Assembly (NCBI RefSeq): GCF_020805785.1
Contig: NZ_JAJGZV010000001.1
Coordinates: forward strand, 744,001-808,000
DNA: 64,000 bases
DNA from: Flavobacterium chungbukense
Lineage (GTDB): Bacteria > Bacteroidota > Bacteroidia > Flavobacteriales > Flavobacteriaceae
Direction: 5' to 3'
Part shown: in pieces, positions 19,313 through 27,114 of the stretch
Layout of the letters: each line of letters opens with the position of its first letter
Numbering within the stretch: position 1 is the stretch's first letter
The notes under the pieces: generated by a model
What the model saw: the letters and a program-made list of their open reading frames with translations, nothing else
Told to the model about the DNA's origin: nothing
Database searches by the model: none
Program-made: the position numbers and the translations under genes

Positions 19313-20104
19313 ATGTCAGAAAGTTTAGTAGTGCCAACAATGGCAGAAATGCTTGCCGAAGGAAAACAGCCAGAAGTTTTGTTTTGGGTAGGTTGCGCAG
19401 GAAGTTTTGATGATAGAGCAAAAAAAATTACTAAAGCATTTGTGCGAATTTTAAATCGTACGAATGTTTCTTTTGCAGTTTTAGGTACAGAAGAGAGTTG
19501 TACTGGAGATTCTGCGAAAAGAGCTGGAAACGAATTTTTGTTTCAAATGCAGGCCATGATGAACATTGAAGTTTTGAATGCATACGAAGCAAAGAAAATT
19601 GTGACGGCTTGTCCGCATTGTTTTAATACTTTAAAAAACGAATATCCTGAATTAGGAGGGAATTACGAAGTTATTCATCATACAGAATTTTTAAAATCAT
19701 TAATTGATGATGGAAGATTGACTGTTGAAGGCGGACAATTTAAAGGTAAAAAAATTACTTTTCACGATCCTTGTTATTTAGGACGAGCAAATAAAGTTTA
19801 CGAAGCACCAAGAGATTTAATTGAAAAGTTAGACGTTGAATTAGTCGAAATGAAACGCTCTAAATCAAACGGTTTGTGCTGTGGTGCGGGTGGTGCGCAA
19901 ATGTTTAAAGATGCTGAACCTGGAAACAAAGAAGTAAATGTTCTTCGTACAGAAGATGCTTTAGAAGTACAGCCAGATATTATTGCTGCAGGTTGCCCAT
20001 TTTGTAATACCATGTTGACAGATGGAATTAAACATGCTCACAAAGAAGGCGAGGTAAAAGTAATGGACGTTGCAGAGTTAATTGCAAATGCACAGGATTT
20101 GTAA
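19313..20104 (+). CDS. CCG-domain (Fe-S)-binding protein, heterodisulfide reductase B-like
   Basis: 263 residues with two cysteine-rich repeats: FWVGCAGSFDDR ... ACPHCFNT in the first half, and DPCYLGR ... LCCGAGGAQMF ... GCPFCNTML in the second. CCG domains ligate unusual 4Fe-4S clusters in HdrB, GlcF, LldE and succinate/quinone enzymes. With the membrane Fe-S protein just upstream it likely forms one redox complex that oxidises a 2-hydroxyacid or thiol and reduces quinone. The substrate cannot be decided from sequence; no flavin subunit is adjacent. Confidence 0.85.
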   Translation: MSESLVVPTMAEMLAEGKQPEVLFWVGCAGSFDDRAKKITKAFVRILNRTNVSFAVLGTEESCTGDSAKRAGNEFLFQMQAMMNIEVLNAYEAKKIVTACPHCFNTLKNEYPELGGNYEVIHHTEFLKSLIDDGRLTVEGGQFKGKKITFHDPCYLGRANKVYEAPRDLIEKLDVELVEMKRSKSNGLCCGAGGAQMFKDAEPGNKEVNVLRTEDALEVQPDIIAAGCPFCNTMLTDGIKHAHKEGEVKVMDVAELIANAQDL

Positions 20105-20106
20105 AA

Positions 20107-20189
20107 AAGATTCTGAGTTACTAAGATGCTAAGGTTCTAAGATTAATCCTTAAAATCTAAAATCAACAATCTAAAATCTAAAATTAAAA
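20107..20189 (+). repeat. Two dispersed repeat motifs forming the 5' leader of the next gene
   Basis: First a TTCTGAG..CTAAGATGCTAAGG motif (20111-20143), also at 39264-39301, 62127-62160 and inverted at 54729-54770. Then AATCTAAAATCAACAATC (20155-20175 region) with further TCTAAAAT units, ending just before the ATG at 20190. The second motif also ends just before the starts at 61221 and 62324. Confidence 0.82.
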
Positions 20190-20672
20190 ATGTATATACC
20201 TTTTGAAAATTTACCAGGTGAATCAAGAGTTTGGATTTACCAATCGAACAGAAAGTTTTCTGAGGAAGAGTTTTCTGAAATTGAAACTGATTTAAAAGCT
20301 TTTGTAGAACAATGGGCAGCTCATGGAACAAGTCTTGAGGCTTCTTTTTTGTTGAAATACAATAGATTTATAATATTGGCTGTAAATCAAGATGTGCAGG
20401 CTGCAACAGGTTGTTCTATTGATAGTTCTGTTGAATTTATTCAAAGTTTGGAAAAGAAATATAATGTTGATTTGCTTGACAAAATGAATGTTACTTTTAA
20501 AAATGGAGAACATATTGCACACAAACCATTAATCGATTTTAAAAAGATGGTTAAAGATAAATCGGTTTCCGAGAACACGATTGTTTTTAATAATTTGGTC
20601 AACAACATCGAAGAATTTAATGAGTCTTGGGAAGTTCCTGCTGCCGATAGCTGGCACAGCAGATTTTTCTAA
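20190..20672 (+). CDS. Conserved hypothetical protein, 160 aa
   Basis: A soluble 160-residue protein starting MYIPFENLPGESRVWIYQS and ending DSWHSRFF. It has no signal peptide, no membrane helix and no nucleotide-binding loop. Relatives in Flavobacteriia are often labelled ABC transporter ATPase, which this sequence does not support, since no Walker motifs are visible. Its central FLLKYNRFIILAVNQDVQAATGCSID looks like a beta-strand/Cys-containing core. Function unknown. It follows the Fe-S module across a repeat-filled gap and ends at a terminator. Confidence 0.75.
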   Translation: MYIPFENLPGESRVWIYQSNRKFSEEEFSEIETDLKAFVEQWAAHGTSLEASFLLKYNRFIILAVNQDVQAATGCSIDSSVEFIQSLEKKYNVDLLDKMNVTFKNGEHIAHKPLIDFKKMVKDKSVSENTIVFNNLVNNIEEFNESWEVPAADSWHSRFF

Positions 20673-20693
20673 GAGGAATTTACAATATATTTG

Positions 20694-20727
20694 AAAGGCA
20701 TAAAATTTAGATTTTATGCCTTTTTTG
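20694..20727 (+). terminator. Rho-independent terminator
   Basis: A GGCATAAAAT / ATTTTATGCC stem with a short loop, followed by six T, just after the 160-aa gene. Confidence 0.88.
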
Positions 20728-20770
20728 GTTTTAATTGTTTTTAAGTTTCAGGTTTCAGGTTTCGCCAAAG

Positions 20771-20893
20771 TTTGTCATTCCGAGGAACGAGGAATCTCCA
20801 CCAGGAACTCCGTAGCGGTTATCTCCAATTTTTGTTGAACTAATTGTGGTGATTTGCTTCGCCTATTTGCGGTCTTTTTCCTCGAAATGACAA
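20771..20893. repeat. Dispersed inverted repeat with GTCATT..CGAGGAA ends
   Basis: Left end TTTGTCATTCCGAGGAA and right end TTCCTCGAAATGACAAA are complementary at 16 of 17 positions. The ends match the family seen at 2201-2300. The centre (CTCCGTAGCGG and CTTCGCCTATTTGCGG) is less symmetric. It fills part of the 540-bp gene-free stretch before bshA. Confidence 0.8.
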
Positions 20894-20963
20894 ACGAGAT
20901 GGTTACTTAGCTTTCGAGAAAGTTGTTCTTGCTTGTGACTTATAAAAACAAAAACCTCAAATC

Positions 20964-21045
20964 TAGCCCCGATGGGAGCGGTATACTTTTTCTGTTCTCG
21001 TTTCTTTAACGAGAACAGAAAAAGATATAGCGGACAGCGGGACAG
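20964..21045. repeat. Structured element with 17-bp perfect hairpin, related to the RNA ahead of transaldolase
   Basis: A perfect hairpin (arms 20986-21002 and 21008-21024, 5-nt loop TCTTT) is flanked by GCCCCGATGGGAGCGGTATA on the left and GATATAGCGGACAGCGGGA on the right. The flanks align with GGGATAGAAGCAAACTAC and GTAGTGCGTATAGCCC of the element at 37882-37993. The rest of the gap up to bshA (21046-21215) is plain A+T-rich sequence without an ORF. Confidence 0.75.
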
Positions 21046-21215
21046 AACTTCTTATGAAAAACAGATCTTCTGCTACTTAAAAATAAATATAAAGATTTTG
21101 GATTCAATTCTAATGCTCTAATAATCTGGGTAATCTAAGATTCACAAAAATCTAACACTTTTAAAGCTTAATTAAATGTGATTTTTGAGTATTTTCGTAG
21201 AATTAAATTTAATAC

Positions 21216-22361
21216 ATGAAAATAGCAATAGTCTGTTATCCTACTTTTGGTGGTAGTGGTGTGGTTGCCACAGAGTTAGGTCTTGAATTGGCCAGAAGAG
21301 GACACGAAATACATTTTATTACATACAGTCAGCCGGTAAGGTTGGCGCTTTTAAATCCGAATGTACATTATCATGAAGTAAATGTTCCGGAATATCCATT
21401 GTTTCATTATCAGCCTTATGAATTAGCCTTATCGAGCAAATTGGTCGATATGGTAAAATTGTATAAAATAGAGCTTCTTCACGTGCATTATGCAATTCCG
21501 CATGCGTACGCAGGTTACATGGCAAAACAAATGCTGAAAAATGAAGGAATTAATCTTCCGATGATTACAACACTTCACGGTACAGATATTACATTGGTTG
21601 GAAATCATCCGTTTTACAAACCAGCTGTAACTTTTAGTATCAATAAATCAGATTATGTGACTTCGGTTTCTCAGAGTTTGAAAGATGATACTTTGAAGTT
21701 GTTCAAAATCAAGAATAAAATAAAAGTTATACCGAACTTTATTGAATTGGATAAAGTTAAAAAAGATCCTTTGGCGCCATGTCACAGATATGTGATGGCG
21801 AATGAAAATGAGCGTATTATAACGCATATTAGTAATTTTAGAAAAGTAAAACGAATTCCGGATATCATTAAGATTTTCTATAATGTTCAGAAAGAGATTC
21901 CTGCGAAGTTAATGATGGTTGGAGATGGACCAGAAAAAGAGAAGGCAGAAATCTTATGTCAGGAATTAGGAATTTTAGATAAAGTGATTTTCTTTGGAAA
22001 TAGTCATGAAATTGACAAAATCTTATGCATGACAGATTTGTTTTTATTGCCTTCAGAAACTGAAAGTTTTGGTTTGGCGGCGTTGGAAGCAATGGCGTGC
22101 GGTGTTCCTGTAATTTCTAGTAATTCAGGTGGTTTGCCTGAGGTTAATTTTGACGGTTTTTCGGGTTACTTAAGTAATGTTGGAAATGTTGAGGAAATGG
22201 CTGAAAACGCATTAAAAATTTTAAGAGATGATGCTGTTTTAAGTCAGTTTAAGGCAAATGCTTTAGAAGTGGCTAGAAAGTTTGATATTAGAAATATTCT
22301 TCCAAAGTATGAAGCATTGTATCAGAAAGCGGTTGATGATTATAAATATGAAAAGCACTAA
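21216..22361 (+). CDS. bshA: N-acetyl-alpha-D-glucosaminyl L-malate synthase BshA
   Basis: 381 residues, GT-B glycosyltransferase family 4. The N-terminus CYPTFGGSGVVATELG and HVHYAIPHAYAGYMAKQ, TLHGTDITLVG, and C-terminal SETESFGLAALEAMACGVP are the recognised BshA pattern. The enzyme joins UDP-GlcNAc and L-malate in the first step of bacillithiol synthesis, the low-molecular-weight thiol of many Bacteroidota and Firmicutes. bshB and bshC are not in the window. The downstream lipoprotein gene starts 16 bp after its stop. Confidence 0.94.
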   Translation: MKIAIVCYPTFGGSGVVATELGLELARRGHEIHFITYSQPVRLALLNPNVHYHEVNVPEYPLFHYQPYELALSSKLVDMVKLYKIELLHVHYAIPHAYAGYMAKQMLKNEGINLPMITTLHGTDITLVGNHPFYKPAVTFSINKSDYVTSVSQSLKDDTLKLFKIKNKIKVIPNFIELDKVKKDPLAPCHRYVMANENERIITHISNFRKVKRIPDIIKIFYNVQKEIPAKLMMVGDGPEKEKAEILCQELGILDKVIFFGNSHEIDKILCMTDLFLLPSETESFGLAALEAMACGVPVISSNSGGLPEVNFDGFSGYLSNVGNVEEMAENALKILRDDAVLSQFKANALEVARKFDIRNILPKYEALYQKAVDDYKYEKH

Positions 22362-22377
22362 TTTTAAAAAGCAATAG

Positions 22378-22800
22378 ATGAAAAAAATAATTTCTATTTT
22401 AGCAATTTTTGTTATGATTTCGTGCGGTGTCAAGAAAGTTGAAAGTTCAAACGCATTGTATGAGGTTTTGACTAAGCAATCTGACGGCGGAGGAAATATT
22501 AAGTTTTTTGAGATCTTAACAGAGCCTAACGAAATTAAAATGCTTCAAAATGATCCTCTTTTGGCTGATAAAATGAAGAGTCCAAATGTTCATGATTACA
22601 ATTACGTAATCTTGAATATGGGAGAAAAAAACACTAGTGGTTATTCTATCGACGTTGAAAAGGTTGAAGAAACAGATAAGAATATTATCATAACGGTTAA
22701 AGAAAATAGTCCTTCTAAAGACGCTATGACAATGCAGGTAATTTCATATCCGTATACTGTGGTGAAGATTCACTCTAAGAAAGAAATTATAATTAAGTGA
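22378..22800 (+). CDS. PrcB-like lipoprotein
   Basis: 140 residues. The N-terminus MKKIISILAIFVMISCG is a lipoprotein signal with Cys16. The C-terminal half YVILNMGEKNTSGYSI ... ITVKENSPSKDAMT ... SYPYTVVKI matches the pattern of the PrcB C-terminal domain, named for a subunit of the Treponema PrcA-PrtP protease complex. The role here is unknown. It is probably co-transcribed with bshA. Its TGA stop falls at the start of a TAGTTATTAGTGATTAG repeat like that at 1345-1535. Confidence 0.72.
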   Translation: MKKIISILAIFVMISCGVKKVESSNALYEVLTKQSDGGGNIKFFEILTEPNEIKMLQNDPLLADKMKSPNVHDYNYVILNMGEKNTSGYSIDVEKVEETDKNIIITVKENSPSKDAMTMQVISYPYTVVKIHSKKEIIIK

Positions 22801-22839
22801 TTAGTTATTAGTGATTAGTTAGATTTAATTTATTTAAAT

Positions 22840-22901
22840 GTCAGGCTGAGCGAAGTCGAAGCCCTTAATATCTCCAGTCCTTCGACTTCGCTCAGGGCGA
22901 C
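22840..22901. repeat. Dispersed inverted repeat, GAGCGAAGTCGAAG family
   Basis: Left arm 22840-22861 (GTCAGGCTGAGCGAAGTCGAAG) and right arm 22880-22901 are complementary at 19 of 22 positions. Relatives are at 60593-60673 and 62180-62268. Confidence 0.88.
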
Positions 22902-22922
22902 CTTATTTAATAATAAAACATA

Positions 22923-22961
22923 AAAAGAAACCTGTTGCTTTTAAACAACAGGTTTCTTTTT
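22923..22961. terminator. Bidirectional terminator between convergent genes
   Basis: AAAAGAAACCTGTTG / CAACAGGTTTCTTTT perfect 15-bp stem with an 8-nt loop, placed between the PrcB-like gene and the convergent barrel gene. Confidence 0.9.
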
Positions 22962-22982
22962 ACAATTATTTTTTATTTTTAT

Positions 22983-23480
22983 TTAGAATCTGAATTTAAC
23001 GCCTAAACCAACGTCAAATCCAAAGTTGTCATCATCATAGTATCCTGAACCAATTTCTGGTCTAGCATCTAGTGATAATGTTAATGGTACTTCTTTAAAT
23101 CTATATTCGATACCAATATCTCCTGCAGCAAAAACATAAGTTCCGCTATCTTTAAATCTATTATCGTTGAAACGGTAATCGTAATCCCAAGCAGCTAAAC
23201 CTCCACCGACACCAGCGTACCAGTTAAAACCTCCATCAATGTTCCATACCCATTGGTAAAGTGCAACTCCTTTAATGGCATCAACATCTCTACTGGTTCT
23301 CCAGCCTAAATCAAATTCAAGTCTGTTTTTTTGGTTTAATCCTAATTGGTAAGATACCTCTCCTCCGAATCCGTTGTTGTCTCCTAGACGTAATCCTAAA
23401 GCGTGTTTCGAAATTTCTTGTGATTGAGCCGTAAATGCTAAACCTAGAAGCATAAGGGCAGATAAAATTATCTTTTTCAT
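22983..23480 (-). CDS. Small outer-membrane beta-barrel protein
   Basis: 165 residues with signal peptide MKKIILSALMLLGLAFTAQSQ. The mature part is a series of short amphipathic strands (GLRLGDNNGFGGEVSYQLG, NRLEFDLGW, DIGIEYRFKEVPLTLSLDARPE) ending with GLGVKFRF, whose last residue is Phe as in outer-membrane barrels. Probably an eight-stranded barrel of the OmpW/OmpX type. Function not recognised. Monocistronic, closed by the terminator downstream. Confidence 0.78.
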   Translation of the reverse strand: MKKIILSALMLLGLAFTAQSQEISKHALGLRLGDNNGFGGEVSYQLGLNQKNRLEFDLGWRTSRDVDAIKGVALYQWVWNIDGGFNWYAGVGGGLAAWDYDYRFNDNRFKDSGTYVFAAGDIGIEYRFKEVPLTLSLDARPEIGSGYYDDDNFGFDVGLGVKFRF

Positions 23481-23602
23481 AAAATGGTTAAATTATTTTT
23501 TTTCAAATGTATAATTACAGTCAGGATGAAAACGTATAAAATTTTTGAAAATTGTTATATAATTTACATTTTTTTAATTTTTGCAATCTAAATGTTAAAA
23601 TG

Positions 23603-24424
23603 TTACTTTGAAATTATAGAAGAAATTAGCTGTGAAGTCAGTATATCCTCCATTTCAAAAAGATTTTCTTCTTCTACAAAATTACTGGCTTTATAAGAAA
23701 ATAATTTCCAGCGTTTTTTATGATATTCTAAAGCAGTTAGGTTTTCTACCCAATCTCCAGAATTTAGATATAAGGTTGATCCGTATTTATTTTCTTTGGT
23801 GATGATTTTTGGTTCGTGAATATGACCGCAGATTACATAATCGTAATTTTTTTCGATTGCTAAGTCGGTTGCAGTCGTTTCAAAATCAGAAATAAATTTG
23901 ACAGCTTTTTTTACGCTTGCTTTAATCTTTTTTGAAAAAGAATAAGGCTCGCGACCTAGTTTTGCCAAACACCAATTGGCAAAACGATTGATTAAGATTA
24001 GATAATCGTAGCCTAATCCGCCTAGTTTTGCAATCCATTTAGAATGCTGTACAGATGCATCAAATACATCTCCGTGAAAAATCCAGGCTTTTTTATCGTC
24101 TAATTCTAAAACTAATTTATCAACCAAGGCAAAATTTCCCATATTCATATCACTGAATTTTCGAAGTATTTCATCATGGTTTCCAGTAATATAATACACT
24201 TTTGTGCCTTTAGAAGCCATTCCTATAATACGCTGAATTACTCGTAAATGAGCTTTTGGAAAGTAAGATTTACGGAATTGCCAAGCATCAATTATATCAC
24301 CGTTTAAGACTAATGTTTTTGGTTTAATACTTGATAAATAGTTGTTTAGCTCTTTAGCGTGACTTCCATAAGTTCCTAAATGGACATCAGAAAGAATGAC
24401 CAATTCGACATTTCTCTTTTTCAA
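23603..24424 (-). CDS. LpxH-like UDP-2,3-diacylglucosamine diphosphatase (metallophosphoesterase)
   Basis: 273 residues from a TTG start, immediately followed by KKRNVELV. The calcineurin-like phosphoesterase motifs appear in order: SDVHLGTYG, LNGDIIDAW, TGNHDE, FHGDVFD and CGHIHEPK, giving the full set of metal ligands. Bacteroidota proteins of this size are usually annotated as UDP-2,3-diacylglucosamine diphosphatase, which makes lipid X for lipid A synthesis. A wider phosphoesterase role cannot be excluded. It is divergent from aroC. Confidence 0.82.
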   Translation of the reverse strand: MKKRNVELVILSDVHLGTYGSHAKELNNYLSSIKPKTLVLNGDIIDAWQFRKSYFPKAHLRVIQRIIGMASKGTKVYYITGNHDEILRKFSDMNMGNFALVDKLVLELDDKKAWIFHGDVFDASVQHSKWIAKLGGLGYDYLILINRFANWCLAKLGREPYSFSKKIKASVKKAVKFISDFETTATDLAIEKNYDYVICGHIHEPKIITKENKYGSTLYLNSGDWVENLTALEYHKKRWKLFSYKASNFVEEENLFEMEDILTSQLISSIISK

Positions 24425-24588
24425 TTTTTCTTGATTTGAAGTTTTACAAATTAATAAAAATCCGAACAGATTTATTTTATGAAAAGGTTATCAAAAAGAG
24501 GATAATTTTACCAAATTGTGATTTTTAAACCATTTAATGTTTCGTTAATAATACCAGTTTTAAATTTTTTAATTTAATTCATAAAACT

Positions 24589-24596
24589 TACATTTG
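24589..24596 (+). promoter_or_regulatory. Candidate -7 element of aroC
   Basis: TACATTTG, an exact TAnnTTTG box, ends 16 bp before the aroC ATG. No TTG at the usual -33 spacing (TTT is there instead). Confidence 0.5.
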
Positions 24597-24612
24597 CTCA
24601 AAACAAAATACA

Positions 24613-25671
24613 ATGGCAGGAAACAGCTTCGGCAAACTATATAAAGTAACAACATTTGGAGAATCTCACGGTGAAGCTTTAGGCGGAATTATCGATGGAT
24701 GCCCTCCAGGAATTCAACTAGATTTTGAAGCAATTGAATTGGATATGGCTCGCAGAAAGCCTGGACAGTCAGCAATTGTTACCCAAAGAAAAGAACCAGA
24801 CGCAGTTCAGTTTTTGTCTGGAATTTTTGAAGGGAAAACGACTGGAACTCCAATTGGTTTTATTATTCCAAATACCAATCAAAAATCTGATGATTATTCA
24901 CATATAAAAGATAACTACAGACCAAGTCACGCTGATTATGTTTATGATCAGAAATATGGTTTTCGTGATTATCGTGGTGGCGGAAGAAGTTCTGCCAGAG
25001 AAACTGCAAGTAGAGTAGTAGCTGGTGCAATTGCCAAACAAATGCTTTCAGAGATTAAAATTAATGCTTATGTTTCGTCTGTTGGTCCGATTCATTTAGA
25101 AACTCCTTACCAGGAATTGGATTTTTCTAAAATAGAAAGCAATCCGGTTCGCTGTCCTGATGAAAAATCGGCAGCAATTATGGAAGAATATATTCGCGAT
25201 ATTCGTAAACAAGGAGACACTGTTGGAGGTGTTGTAACTTGTGTGATTCAGAATGTTCCAGTTGGTTTAGGAGAGCCAGTTTTTGATAAACTTCATGCAG
25301 AATTAGGAAAAGCAATGCTTTCTATTAATGCTGTAAAAGGTTTTGAATACGGAAGCGGTTTTTCAGGTTCTGAAATGAAAGGAAGCGAACATAATGACTT
25401 GTACAATAATGACGGAACTACAAAAACAAATCTTTCTGGCGGAATCCAAGGTGGAATCAGTAACGGAATGGATATTTATTTCAGAGTAGCTTTTAAACCT
25501 GTTGCAACTATCATGCAAACGCAGGATTCACTAGATAATAAAGGTAACATTACACCAATGACAGGAAAAGGACGTCATGATCCGTGTGTAGTGCCTCGCG
25601 CAGTGCCAATTGTAGAAGCAATGGCAGCCATTGTTTTAGCTGATTTTTATTTAATCAACAAAACCTATTAA
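24613..25671 (+). CDS. aroC: Chorismate synthase
   Basis: 352 residues. It converts 5-enolpyruvylshikimate 3-phosphate to chorismate with reduced FMN, the last common step to aromatic amino acids. Signatures: [18 protein letters not shown] at the N-terminus, [16 protein letters not shown] in the middle, and the C-terminal [13 protein letters not shown]. Normal length. Monocistronic or leading into the symporter gene 53 bp downstream. Confidence 0.97.
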   Translation: MAGNSFGKLYKVTTFGESHGEALGGIIDGCPPGIQLDFEAIELDMARRKPGQSAIVTQRKEPDAVQFLSGIFEGKTTGTPIGFIIPNTNQKSDDYSHIKDNYRPSHADYVYDQKYGFRDYRGGGRSSARETASRVVAGAIAKQMLSEIKINAYVSSVGPIHLETPYQELDFSKIESNPVRCPDEKSAAIMEEYIRDIRKQGDTVGGVVTCVIQNVPVGLGEPVFDKLHAELGKAMLSINAVKGFEYGSGFSGSEMKGSEHNDLYNNDGTTKTNLSGGIQGGISNGMDIYFRVAFKPVATIMQTQDSLDNKGNITPMTGKGRHDPCVVPRAVPIVEAMAAIVLADFYLINKTY

Positions 25672-25723
25672 TAAAAGGTAAGACAGTGAGGGTCTTATAT
25701 TTTAATAATCAAAAAATAAATTA

Positions 25724-26986
25724 ATGCAAGAAGTTACAGAAACTAAAAAACAATCATTTCTTTCGGGATTAACAGGGCAAATTATAATTGCGATGGTTCT
25801 TGGAGCCATATTAGGAATTATATTGCACAATAGTATTTCACCCGAAGCTGCACAAGCATTTAGCAGTAAAATAAAAATGCTGGCAACGGTTTTTATTCGT
25901 TTGGTGCAGATGATTATTTCTCCTCTAGTTTTTACCACTTTGGTAGTAGGAATTGCCAAATTGGGAGATATTAAAACTGTTGGAAGAATTGGAGGAAAAG
26001 CGATTGGATGGTTTTTTACAGCTTCTTTTATTTCTCTTTTAATTGGATTGTTTTATGTTAATATTTTACAGCCAGGTGTTGGTCTAAAATTGGATCATGT
26101 GGATATGGCGGCAGCTTCTGAAGTTACTGGTAAAACTCAAAACCTGTCTTTTGACAATTTTGTTGAGCATATTGTGCCAAAAAGTATCGTAGAAGCAATG
26201 GCAACTAATGAAATTTTGCAAATTGTAGTTTTCTCGATTTTCTTCGGACTAGCAGCTGCTTCTTTAGGAGAAAAGGTAAAACCGATTATTGGTGCGTTTG
26301 ATAAGTTGTCTCATATCGTTTTAAAAATGGTAAACTACGTAATGAAATTTGCGCCAATTGGAGTGTTTGGCGCTATTGCTGGTGTATTTGCTATACGTGA
26401 TGCAGAAGAATTGGTCATTACTTACTTTAAATTTTTCGGTTCGTTTTTAATTGGAATAAGTACTTTGTGGGTTATTTTAATTGCTGTCGGATATATTTTC
26501 CTTAAAGGAAGAATGACCGAATTATTAAGACGTATTACAGGGCCTTTGGCAATTGCTTTCGGAACAACAAGCAGTGAAGCTGTATTTCCTAAGTTAACAG
26601 AAGAATTAGAAGGTTTTGGAGTAAAAGATAAAATTGTTTCGTTTATGCTGCCTCTTGGTTATTCTTTTAATCTTGACGGAAGTATGATGTACATGACTTT
26701 TGCAAGTATTTTTATCGCACAGTTCTATAACGTGCATTTGGATTTAGGAACACAAATGGCAATGCTTTTGGTATTAATGCTAACCAGTAAAGGTATCGCA
26801 GGTGTTCCAAGAGCTAGTTTAGTAGTTGTAGCGGCAACTTGCGGAATGTTCGATATTCCGATTGAAGGTATTGCCTTGATTTTGCCTATTGATCACTTTT
26901 GTGATATGTTCAGAAGTGCAACTAATGTTTTAGGAAATGCCTTGGCTACGTCTGTTGTAGGGCAGTGGGAAGATGGTAAAGAATAA
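25724..26986 (+). CDS. Dicarboxylate/amino acid:cation symporter (DAACS family)
   Basis: 420 residues with about eight membrane helices and two hairpin regions. Family signatures: serine-rich FGTTSSEAVFPKL in hairpin 1, the NLDGSMMYM motif in helix 7, and SKGIAGVPRASLVVV in hairpin 2, with RSATNVLGNA at the end where the substrate-binding Arg and Asn lie. It imports glutamate, aspartate or C4-dicarboxylates with Na+ or H+. The substrate cannot be decided. A terminator follows. Confidence 0.93.
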   Translation: MQEVTETKKQSFLSGLTGQIIIAMVLGAILGIILHNSISPEAAQAFSSKIKMLATVFIRLVQMIISPLVFTTLVVGIAKLGDIKTVGRIGGKAIGWFFTASFISLLIGLFYVNILQPGVGLKLDHVDMAAASEVTGKTQNLSFDNFVEHIVPKSIVEAMATNEILQIVVFSIFFGLAAASLGEKVKPIIGAFDKLSHIVLKMVNYVMKFAPIGVFGAIAGVFAIRDAEELVITYFKFFGSFLIGISTLWVILIAVGYIFLKGRMTELLRRITGPLAIAFGTTSSEAVFPKLTEELEGFGVKDKIVSFMLPLGYSFNLDGSMMYMTFASIFIAQFYNVHLDLGTQMAMLLVLMLTSKGIAGVPRASLVVVAATCGMFDIPIEGIALILPIDHFCDMFRSATNVLGNALATSVVGQWEDGKE

Positions 26987-27040
26987 GAAAAAGTAGCGCT
27001 GAGATTACAATTTTAATCTTAGTTGTCTAAATAACAATTG

Positions 27041-27077
27041 AAAAGCTGTATTTTTATTTGAAATACAGCTTTTTTTT
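27041..27077 (+). terminator. Rho-independent terminator after the symporter gene
   Basis: AAAAGCTGTATTT / AAATACAGCTTTT stem, 7-nt loop and a run of T. Confidence 0.88.
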
Positions 27078-27114
27078 ATTTTAAAGTGTATATTTGATTA
27101 AATTAGCCCGATTG

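Noticed and set aside
20190..20672. ABC transporter ATPase
   Set aside because: A label often attached to this family, but there is no Walker A, Walker B or signature motif.
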